Below are positions 1 through 5,545 of a stretch of DNA of 5,545 nt, piece after piece; position 1 is the first letter of the stretch, and each line of letters begins with the position of its first letter. A program made the translations under genes and the position numbers. The stretch spans positions 1-5,545 of the forward strand of contig JAQVGR010000144.1 of the NCBI GenBank assembly GCA_028696635.1, given 5' to 3'. The notes beneath the pieces were generated by a model, which was not told the DNA's origin, made no database searches, and saw nothing but the letters and a program-made list of their open reading frames with translations. Source of the DNA: Candidatus Krumholzibacteriia bacterium (lineage in GTDB: Bacteria; Krumholzibacteriota; Krumholzibacteriia; Krumholzibacteriales; Krumholzibacteriaceae).

Positions 1-51
1 ATAGTAAATAACACAATAACTGTTGTTCAAGATACAAATCATCCTTTACTA

Positions 52-831
52 ATGAGTAAAACATCTCCGGTTCATATGGACGCATGCGAAGAAAGGCCGG
101 GTTCGAAACAGTACGGGAAGGTCCTGCTCACCCTGGCGGATCTGGGGCACGGGATCGGGGCCGGCGCTGCCGTCCTCGATTTCGGATGCGGAGGCGGGAG
201 CGGCGTCGAGTACATGCGAAGGCGGGGGTTCGACGCATACGGATGCGATCTGCGGTTCAAGGAATCGGATGCCGTCCCCGAGCTGGAGGCGAGCGGCCGC
301 GTGCGACGCATCGAGACGGCGCCGTACCGGCTTCCCTTCGAGGATGACCGCTTCGATCTCGTGTTCAGCTGCCAGGTCTTCGAGCACGTGAGCGATTACC
401 GGGAAGCACTCGGCGAGATCCGCCGGGTGCTCAGGCCGGGAGGGAGGAGCCTTCACATCTTCCCGTCCCGGGGCCGATTGATCGAATCGCACGTGCGGGT
501 TCCCCTGGCGAGCGTCTTCCGGCCGCGCTGGTACCTCCTGCTCTGGGCGCTTCTCGGGATCAGGACCCGCAACCAGAAGGGGATCTCCGCCCGCGAGGTC
601 GCCCGGCGCAACTGCGAGGTCCTGACGGAGCGCACCAACTATCTCTCCCGCAAAGCGATCGCCTCGCATGTCGGGGAATTCTTCGACGAGTACGCCTTCT
701 GCGAGCTCGCCGCGGCGCGGCACTCGCGGCTGCGGCCGGCCTGGCCGGTCCTGCGCCGGATTCCCTTCGCGTCCCGGCTGCTCGGCGCTTTCCAGACCCG
801 CGTGCTGTTTTTCAGGAAGACCCCCGCCTGA
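52..831 (+). CDS. Class I SAM-dependent methyltransferase (Methyltransf_11-like)
   Basis: The product probably transfers a methyl group from S-adenosylmethionine to a substrate that the sequence does not reveal. In the 259-residue reading from ATG 52, motif I is VLDFGCGGGSG (residues 41-51, SAM-binding glycine loop). An acidic residue after strand 2 follows at about D66 (GCDL). The segment LPFEDDRFDLVFSCQVFEHV (94-113) matches the family's strand-4 region, and LRPGG (127-131) is the usual post-motif turn. The C-terminal half (about 150-255) is basic and aromatic-rich with a hydrophobic patch YLLLWALLGI (161-170), and probably forms the substrate-binding cap. The start is uncertain. No Shine-Dalgarno sequence precedes ATG 52, an in-frame ATG lies at 76, and the frame has no stop back to base 1, so the true start may be outside the window. 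Small methyltransferases of this type often sit in polysaccharide or lipid modification loci, but no such neighbour is visible here. The family call is firm and the substrate is unknown. Confidence 0.85.
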   Translation: MSKTSPVHMDACEERPGSKQYGKVLLTLADLGHGIGAGAAVLDFGCGGGSGVEYMRRRGFDAYGCDLRFKESDAVPELEASGRVRRIETAPYRLPFEDDRFDLVFSCQVFEHVSDYREALGEIRRVLRPGGRSLHIFPSRGRLIESHVRVPLASVFRPRWYLLLWALLGIRTRNQKGISAREVARRNCEVLTERTNYLSRKAIASHVGEFFDEYAFCELAAARHSRLRPAWPVLRRIPFASRLLGAFQTRVLFFRKTPA

Positions 832-840
832 GGGAGGCCC

Positions 841-857
841 GGGGCCCCGCGGGCCCC
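841..857 (+). terminator. GC-only hairpin after the methyltransferase gene (possible terminator)
   Basis: GGGGCCC (841-847) pairs perfectly with GGGCCCC (851-857) around a 3-base loop, starting 10 bases after the methyltransferase stop codon. No T-run follows (the next bases are CCGCGCGGCG), so it is not a classical Rho-independent terminator. It could still pause transcription or protect the 3' end of the message ahead of the ssrA promoter. Confidence 0.3.
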
Positions 858-893
858 CGCGCGGCGTCCGCCGGCATAAATCCCCCTGATCCC

Positions 894-922
894 TTTACAT
901 TTCCGTGTTTCGCGGGTATATT
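894..922 (+). promoter_or_regulatory. Putative sigma-70-type promoter of ssrA
   Basis: A -35 box TTTACA (894-899) and a -10 box TATATT (917-922) are separated by 17 bases. Each box differs from consensus at one position, and the spacing is optimal. Transcription would begin near 929-930, about 17 bases before the mature tmRNA 5' end at 947. That fits a short 5' leader removed by RNase P, as is known for tmRNA. This is the best-formed promoter in the window, as expected for an abundant stable RNA. Confidence 0.75.
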
Positions 923-946
923 ACTTGCGTACAGACCCGCTGATGT

Positions 947-1301
947 GGGGGCGAATGGATTCGACGGGGATGGATGAAGCGGGGGAAGCGTGCCGAGGTG
1001 CCGTCGTACCTCGTAAAACAGGCGGCACAACACAACTGCCAACGACAACGTGGCACTGGCCGCCTAGACATAGGCGACCCGTCCGCCCATCCTGCGCCGA
1101 CGGGGGATGGAACCGGGCGTCGATTTCCGCCGGCTGGCCGGCCGACTCTCACCCGGAACGCCGGTAAGAACTCAGGGTGATAGCCTCACGACAACTTCGC
1201 CCGGCGGGGCGCCGTGAAGCGAATGAAAACGCCGGGATACGCACGTAGAAGCCCCGTGGAAGCGTTTCCGGACGCGGGTTCGATTCCCGCCGCCTCCACC
1301 A
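947..1301 (+). ncRNA. ssrA: tmRNA (transfer-messenger RNA), tag ANDNVALAA
   Basis: tmRNA enters stalled ribosomes as an alanyl-tRNA mimic and then as a short message, appending a degradation tag with SmpB and EF-Tu. The gene is one-piece and 355 bases long. The 5' end GGGGGCG (947-953) pairs with CGCCTCC (1291-1297), including a G-U at the third pair, followed by A and an encoded CCA (1299-1301). The signature AATGGATTCGACGGGGAT follows the 5' strand. The T arm has stem GCGGG/CCCGC (1274-1278 with 1286-1290) and loop TTCGATT. Pseudoknot 1 is visible: CGAGGT (994-999) with ACCTCG (1008-1013), and loop GCCG (1000-1003) with CGGC (1023-1026). The message starts at GCC 1038 and reads ANDNVALAA, then TAG (1065), ACA, TAG (1071). 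The stops lie in hairpin GCCTA/TAGGC (1062-1066 with 1071-1075), the usual helix 5. The later pseudoknots between 1080 and 1270 were not resolved by eye. Identification is near certain. Confidence 0.97.
1038..1067 (+). other. tmRNA-encoded proteolysis tag reading frame
   Basis: The codons GCC AAC GAC AAC GTG GCA CTG GCC GCC TAG encode ANDNVALAA. The resume codon is alanine, as is usual, and lies 11 bases after pseudoknot 1. The hydrophobic VALAA ending resembles tags recognised by ClpXP and related proteases, and the leading AND resembles the SspB-binding start of the E. coli tag. A second TAG follows in frame one codon later (1071-1073). The resume codon is assigned by analogy with E. coli, so an N-terminal extension cannot be fully excluded. 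Confidence 0.88.
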
Positions 1302-1315
1302 TTACAAAAGACGAA

Positions 1316-1346
1316 CCCGTCCGGTGGCTGGACGGGCTTTCTTTTT
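1316..1346 (+). terminator. Rho-independent terminator of ssrA
   Basis: CCCGTCC (1316-1322) pairs perfectly with GGACGGG (1330-1336). The stem can extend inward through a G-T and a G-C pair to leave a TGG loop. It is followed by CTTTCTTTTT (1337-1346). The position, 15 bases after the tmRNA CCA end, fits the 3' terminator of the tmRNA precursor. Confidence 0.88.
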
Positions 1347-1367
1347 CTGGCGCTTCGGGATTTTGTG

Positions 1368-1395
1368 TTGGTGATACGGTTTGGTGAAGTATACT
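1368..1395 (+). promoter_or_regulatory. Putative promoter of the fic gene, -10 box inside a palindrome
   Basis: A weak -35 box TTGGTG (1368-1373, three of six consensus bases) and a good -10 box TATACT (1390-1395) are 16 bases apart. They lie just after the ssrA terminator and about 58 bases before the chosen fic start. The -10 box lies within the perfect 10-bp palindrome AAGTATACTT (1387-1396), a plausible operator for a small dimeric repressor or for the Fic protein's own winged-helix domain. The operator role is inference. Confidence 0.5.
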
Positions 1396-1435
1396 TTCCT
1401 GCAATCGCGATGTCATACAGGCGGCTCGCACCCAT

Positions 1436-1441
1436 GGGAGG
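1436..1441 (+). promoter_or_regulatory. Ribosome binding site deciding the fic start
   Basis: GGGAGG lies 11 bases before ATG 1453. The spacing is somewhat long, but this is the only clear Shine-Dalgarno sequence near the fic N-terminus. It favours ATG 1453 over an in-frame TTG at 1381, which would add 24 residues with no family resemblance and would lie upstream of the inferred -10 box. Confidence 0.6.
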
Positions 1442-1451
1442 CTGATCGCCC
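1440..1451 (+). repeat. 12-bp direct repeat, left copy
   Basis: GGCTGATCGCCC here is identical to 2571-2582. The left copy overlaps the fic ribosome binding site and ends one base before the ATG. The two copies bracket the fic coding region and its 3' heptamer array. A 12-bp match could arise by chance in a window of this size, so its significance rests only on its placement. Confidence 0.5.
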
Positions 1452-1452
1452 A

Positions 1453-2502
<1,050 letters not shown>

Positions 2503-2508
<6 letters not shown>

Positions 2509-2555
2509 TACGCTGTGACGCCGAGCTGTGACAGAGCTGTGACAAAAACTGTGAC
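2503..2555 (+). repeat. Five CTGTGAY heptamers in direct orientation
   Basis: CTGTGAT at 2503 and CTGTGAC at 2513, 2526, 2537 and 2549 all face the same way, with start-to-start spacing of 10, 13, 11 and 12 bases. The first copy contains the fic stop codon TGA. Three copies share the longer core GCTGTGAC. The spacing near one DNA turn could present the sites on one face of the helix, or the array could be a remnant of coding sequence with a repeated motif. No inverted copy was seen nearby. Confidence 0.7.
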
Positions 2556-2570
2556 ATCTTGGGGGCTGAC

Positions 2571-2582
2571 GGCTGATCGCCC
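2571..2582 (+). repeat. 12-bp direct repeat, right copy
   Basis: GGCTGATCGCCC here is the second copy of the sequence at 1440-1451. It lies 15 bases after the last CTGTGAC heptamer. The two copies start 1131 bases apart. The match stops at exactly 12 bases on both sides. No inverted terminal repeats or transposase accompany it. Confidence 0.5.
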
Positions 2583-2638
2583 GCCTGCGGCATGGCGTGA
2601 CCTTTCCTCGCCAGATCCCTCTGTATAAAGAGTCATGT

Positions 2639-2662
2639 GCGGGCGTATCGCCCGTTTGTTAT
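2639..2662 (+). terminator. Probable Rho-independent terminator downstream of fic
   Basis: CGGGCG (2640-2645) pairs perfectly with CGCCCG (2649-2654) around the loop TAT, with a further G-T pair at the base (2639 with 2655). TTTGTTAT (2655-2662) follows. The stem is short but GC-rich. It lies about 130 bases after the fic stop and before pepT, so it would separate the two transcription units. Confidence 0.55.
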
Positions 2663-2782
2663 CTCAACCCTGGCTTCAGTCTCGGATTGGTGCTACGATC
2701 TGGCGCGGGCCGGGTCATGGCGCCCGTTCCCGGGATAAATTTCGAGCGCGCAGGCAAGTCCGGAAAGCCGGAACAGGGAATC

Positions 2783-2788
2783 AGGGGG
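2783..2788 (+). promoter_or_regulatory. Ribosome binding site of pepT
   Basis: AGGGGG lies four bases before ATG 2793 (six bases if only AGGG is counted). It supports this start, and the peptidase T family resemblance begins immediately after it. No convincing pepT promoter was found between 2663 and 2780; the best -10-like string is TACGAT at 2694-2699, without a good -35 box. Confidence 0.7.
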
Positions 2789-2792
2789 AAAT

Positions 2793-4040
2793 ATGTTCGA
2801 TCCGAAATACAGATTCACGTGCGTCGACCGGTTCCTTCGCTACGTCAGGTACGACACCCAGTCGGACGAGGAATCGACCTCGTTTCCGAGCACGGAAAAA
2901 CAGAAGAAGCTCTCCGCCGATCTCGCACGGGAATTGAAGAAGATGGGACTCAAGGACGCCGCGATGGACAGGTGGGGGTACGTCATGGCGACGCTTCCCG
3001 CGAACACGAGGAAGAAGGTGCCGCCGATCGCCTTCATCGCGCATGTCGATACGTCCCCCGCGGTGTCGGGAAAGAACGTCAAGCCGATCGTCCACAAAAA
3101 ATACAGAGGCGGCGATATCAGGCTCCCCAGGGGCGGACGGGTGATAAAGGCGAGCGAGAACCCCGATCTCAAAAACATGAAGGGATTCGACATCATCACC
3201 TCCGACGGCTCGACGCTGCTCGGCGCGGACAACAAGGCCGGGATCGCCGAGATCATGGATGCGGCGCACTACCTGCTCGCCCACCCGGAAGTCAAGCACG
3301 GTCCGATAAAGATCTGTTTCACCCCCGACGAAGAGGTCGGGAGGGGAACGGAGAAGATCAATCTGAAGAAACTGGGGGCGAAATACGCCTATACGGTCGA
3401 CGGTTCGAGCAGGGGCGAGGTCGAGTCGGAGACGTTCAGCGCCGACATGGCGGTGCTCAGGTTCGTCGGCAAGAACATCCATCCCGGGTACGCGAAGGGC
3501 AAGATGATCAATTCGATCAAGATAGCCGCCGCGTTCGTGGAGAGCCTGCCGAAGAAGAAGCTGTCTCCCGAAACGACCGAGAAGCGGCAGGGGTACGTGC
3601 ACTGCACGACGATCAGCGGAGTCGAGGAAGCGACCACCCTCAAGATAATCATCAGGGATTTCGAGACGCCGAAGCTGAAAGAATACGAAGCGCTGCTCAA
3701 GGAGCTTGCGGAGAAAGCCGTCGCGAAGTTCCCCGGCTCGAAGTACGAAATGAAGGTCATCAACCAGTACCGGAACATGCGCGAAGTCGTCGAGAAGCAT
3801 CCGCGGGTGACGGGGCACGCCGTTCAGGCGATGAGGAATCTCGGGATCAAGCCGATCATGCAGGCGATCCGCGGGGGAACCGACGGCTCGCGATTGTCGT
3901 TCATGGGGCTCCCGACTCCGAACATCTTCGCCGGCGAGCACAGCTTCCACTCGCAGCTCGAATGGGTCGCGGTGCAGGACATGGAGATGGCGGTCCGGGT
4001 GATCGTCGAGATCGCGACGATCTGGGAGAAGAAAAGCTGA
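2793..4040 (+). CDS. pepT: Peptidase T (tripeptide aminopeptidase, M20B family)
   Basis: Peptidase T is a cytoplasmic dinuclear zinc enzyme that removes the N-terminal residue from tripeptides, a late step in peptide breakdown. The 415-residue product is close to the 408 residues of the E. coli enzyme. The expected landmarks occur in order: HVDTSP (H84, D86), YRGGDI (104-109), LLGADNKAGIAEIM (bridging ligand D146), FTPDEEVGRG (catalytic E180 and ligand E181), YTVDG (D203), HPG and AKG (230-236) in the dimerisation or lid domain, IRDFE (287-291), YRNMRE (326-331), IRGGTDGSRLSFMGLPTPN (359-377) and GEHSFHS. H386 is the likely last zinc ligand because it lies 29 residues from the C-terminus, as in E. 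coli. There is no signal peptide. All catalytic residues appear intact. The gene appears to be a single transcription unit, separated from fic by a hairpin and convergent with the following minus-strand gene. Confidence 0.95.
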   Translation: MFDPKYRFTCVDRFLRYVRYDTQSDEESTSFPSTEKQKKLSADLARELKKMGLKDAAMDRWGYVMATLPANTRKKVPPIAFIAHVDTSPAVSGKNVKPIVHKKYRGGDIRLPRGGRVIKASENPDLKNMKGFDIITSDGSTLLGADNKAGIAEIMDAAHYLLAHPEVKHGPIKICFTPDEEVGRGTEKINLKKLGAKYAYTVDGSSRGEVESETFSADMAVLRFVGKNIHPGYAKGKMINSIKIAAAFVESLPKKKLSPETTEKRQGYVHCTTISGVEEATTLKIIIRDFETPKLKEYEALLKELAEKAVAKFPGSKYEMKVINQYRNMREVVEKHPRVTGHAVQAMRNLGIKPIMQAIRGGTDGSRLSFMGLPTPNIFAGEHSFHSQLEWVAVQDMEMAVRVIVEIATIWEKKS

Positions 4041-4127
4041 ACAGAGGCGAATCCTCTCGATTACTCGTGTACAAGACGGGTGGCGAGAGCATTCGTATAA
4101 TCGCGCATATGCTAACGGGAAACGAAC

Positions 4128-4160
4128 TCGGGGGCCGCATCATCCTGATGCGGCCCCCGA
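4128..4160. terminator. Perfect 15-bp hairpin between convergent genes (bidirectional terminator)
   Basis: Bases 4128-4142 pair perfectly with 4146-4160 around a 3-base loop (4143-4145). The stem contains five consecutive G-C pairs and CCGCATCA/TGATGCGG. It lies 19 bases after the stop of the minus-strand gene and 88 bases after the pepT stop. On the minus strand AGTTCGTTT follows, a weak T-run. On the plus strand AACTGTCAAT follows, with no T-run. It probably ends the minus-strand message and blocks read-through from pepT. Confidence 0.75.
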
Positions 4161-4178
4161 ACTGTCAATACCAAGAGA

Positions 4179-5545
4179 TTATCGCGCCAGGATGAGTTTC
4201 CTTGTGGTGACTTTGTCACCGATCAGGAAACGGGCAAAGTAGACGCCCGATGCGACAGGTTCTTCTCTGTCGTTGTTCCCAGCCCAATCAATCGTATGGC
4301 GGCCCTGCGGCTGTACTCCGCTGATGAGTGTCCGTACTTTTCTGCCGCTTGCATCGTAGATGACGAACAGGACTCTGTCCTGCTGTGGCAGGTAGTACGA
4401 GAACGTGGTCTGCGGGTTGAAGGGATTGGGATAGTTCTGGCTCAGATGAAACTCGCCGACCGGCGGGCTGTCCGGAGCGTCGCAGTGGTCTATCTTGACA
4501 AACATGCAGACGGGTACGATCACGGGATCCTCGTCCTCGTCATTACTGCCGATGATCAGGTAGGCGGTATAAGAACCGCATTCGAGCGAGCCGGCGGCGA
4601 ATGTCACTTTCACCGTCATCGTGTCGTCACGATCGACCAGGCCGATCGGCCGGTCGACGCTGAGCCACTCCACGTCGGCGAGCCGGAGCAGGTCCCTGCT
4701 CGCGCCGTCTTCCAAAAGATCCTGTGATTCGGAACCGTTTGCCTCAGCAAAGCTGCCTGTCGGAGCGAGCGCTTCGCTGATCGAATAGCTCAGCACGGAG
4801 GCGGTATCGAGATTCATGATGTACAGATCGAGAACGGTTGTCCATTCAGGCTCAAGCGTCGCGCCCAGGGCGCCCGGATGGACGGCTATCTCGGGGGTGC
4901 CGTATGGATTGTCCCAGAAAGGTTCGAAAAGCACGCAGTCTCCGACCCTCGAACCTGTTCCGGACGGATTAAGCGTTGCATGGTAGGGGCCGGATGAAGC
5001 CCCCCAATAGTTCGATGTTGCATCCACCGTACTCGTGCAATCGCCGTATACACCGTAATAGGTCGTGTTGTTTGTGACGAGGGAGGAGTAGTGGACGACC
5101 GGGTTCGCGGTGTTCTGTGCCCTGATCAGGTGGCGCCGGCATTTCGCGATATCGACATGCTGGATGATCGGCGAACTGAAATCGGTGACGATAACGTCGT
5201 GATAATCGTATCCGGCGAATCTGATCGTGCAGAACTCGAGCACACCTCCCGAATCGATATTGAAGACGATCTGATCCCAGTAGTTTGTCGCGGTGGGCTC
5301 GGGCTGTCCGAGTATGTCAAGATACGATGTGAAAACGACATTCTTCTCGGCGCTTCCCCGCGCATCTAGATAGCCATTAAAGTTCAGACCGGTGTTCCGG
5401 TAGAACTTGACCGTTACGCCTCCGTCGATCGTAAGGGTGCGCCCCGCGTTGATCGTCACGTCCGCTCCGACAAAGAAGGGGATTCCCATGACGGTGCCCG
5501 ATCTGGTTCCCATGCAGCTCCACCGGGAATCGACGTTCAGCGTCC
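4179..5545 (-). CDS. Secreted surface protein: beta-helix, Ig-like domain, C-terminal FlgD/T9SS-like tail (5' partial)
   Basis: The frame stays open to the right edge (10 codons upstream of the first visible ATG at 5513-5511), so the N-terminus and any signal peptide are missing. Residues below count from that ATG (444 to the stop). Residues 15-200 resemble a right-handed parallel beta-helix: GADVTINAGRTLTIDGGVTVKF, then short strand-turn repeats, ending in SNYWGASSGPYHATLNPSG (167-185), a signature of secreted pectate-lyase-fold proteins. Residues 207-340 form an Ig-like domain (PEIAVHPGAL, WLSVDRPIG, GSYTAYLIIGSNDEDEDP, VPVCMFV). Residues 354-444 form the tail: LSQNYPNPFNPQTTFSYYLP, VIYDASGRKVRTL, GRHTIDWAGNND, ASGVYFARFLIGDKVTTRKLILAR. 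Tails of this type are exported-protein modules related to FlgD Ig-like and type IX secretion C-terminal domains. The product is probably an extracellular or surface protein. No enzyme active site was recognised, and binding or adhesion is only a guess. Confidence 0.85.
   Translation of the reverse strand, partial: TLNVDSRWSCMGTRSGTVMGIPFFVGADVTINAGRTLTIDGGVTVKFYRNTGLNFNGYLDARGSAEKNVVFTSYLDILGQPEPTATNYWDQIVFNIDSGGVLEFCTIRFAGYDYHDVIVTDFSSPIIQHVDIAKCRRHLIRAQNTANPVVHYSSLVTNNTTYYGVYGDCTSTVDATSNYWGASSGPYHATLNPSGTGSRVGDCVLFEPFWDNPYGTPEIAVHPGALGATLEPEWTTVLDLYIMNLDTASVLSYSISEALAPTGSFAEANGSESQDLLEDGASRDLLRLADVEWLSVDRPIGLVDRDDTMTVKVTFAAGSLECGSYTAYLIIGSNDEDEDPVIVPVCMFVKIDHCDAPDSPPVGEFHLSQNYPNPFNPQTTFSYYLPQQDRVLFVIYDASGRKVRTLISGVQPQGRHTIDWAGNNDREEPVASGVYFARFLIGDKVTTRKLILAR

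Noticed and set aside
1271..1301. The tmRNA 3' end as an attachment site for an integrated element.
   Set aside because: tmRNA 3' ends are known integration sites, but no second copy of the T-arm and acceptor sequence was found in the window, and no integrase is present. The 12-bp repeat around fic is unrelated to the tmRNA end.
1271..1301. A separate tRNA gene ending in CCA.
   Set aside because: The T arm and acceptor end belong to the tmRNA. There is no anticodon arm within tRNA distance upstream, and the 5' acceptor strand lies at 947-953.
2781..3950. A minus-strand open frame (389 codons) opposite pepT.
   Set aside because: Its translation is low-complexity and rich in R, D, L and V, as expected from antisense of a biased codon pattern. 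It has no motif or ribosome binding site.
4052..4089. CTCTCG and CGAGAG after pepT as a hairpin terminator.
   Set aside because: The stem has only six pairs with a loop of more than 20 bases and no T-run. The 4128-4160 hairpin is a far better candidate.
4096..4101. A perfect TATAAT on the plus strand between the convergent genes, possibly driving an antisense or small RNA.
   Set aside because: No -35-like hexamer sits 16-18 bases upstream (the bases there are AAGACG), and a lone hexamer is expected occasionally by chance.
2597..4195. A long plus-strand open frame (532 codons) overlapping pepT.
   Set aside because: It is a shadow frame of pepT. Its translation is rich in R, G, E and Q with no domain resemblance, whereas the pepT frame has a ribosome binding site and every family motif.

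Overview
The window looks like a moderately GC-rich bacterial chromosome segment holding four protein genes and one stable RNA gene. The minus-strand gene at the right edge ends in a module with the motif QNYPNPFNP, an outer-surface carrier or sorting tail. With its beta-helix and Ig-like domains, this architecture is common in the FCB superphylum and in neighbouring candidate phyla such as Krumholzibacteriota, Eisenbacteria, Zixibacteria and KSB1. That placement is an inference from protein style only. No marker gene fixes the taxon.

Layout. Positions 52-831 (+) encode a class I SAM-dependent methyltransferase. Its 5' end sits in a strikingly AT-rich stretch, and its reading frame stays open to the left edge. 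Positions 947-1301 (+) are a complete one-piece tmRNA gene (ssrA). It has a well-formed -35/-10 promoter, a recognisable first pseudoknot, a tag ANDNVALAA followed by two in-frame TAG stops, an encoded CCA end and a Rho-independent terminator. Positions 1453-2508 (+) encode a Fic-domain protein with an intact catalytic motif and its own N-terminal inhibitory motif. It has its own putative promoter, and a 12-bp direct repeat flanks it. A run of five CTGTGAY heptamers begins at its stop codon, and a hairpin terminator follows. Positions 2793-4040 (+) encode a tripeptide aminopeptidase (peptidase T) with all expected metal ligands. Positions 4179-5545 (-) hold the 3' part of a secreted surface protein (beta-helix, Ig-like domain, C-terminal FlgD/T9SS-like tail). 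It converges on pepT, with a 15-bp perfect hairpin between the two.

The genes do not form an obvious operon or pathway. tmRNA (ribosome rescue and tagging for proteolysis) and peptidase T (final breakdown of small peptides) both belong to protein turnover, but each appears to be transcribed separately. The Fic cassette between them is the most accessory-looking part of the window. No CRISPR array, tRNA gene, transposase or integrase was found.
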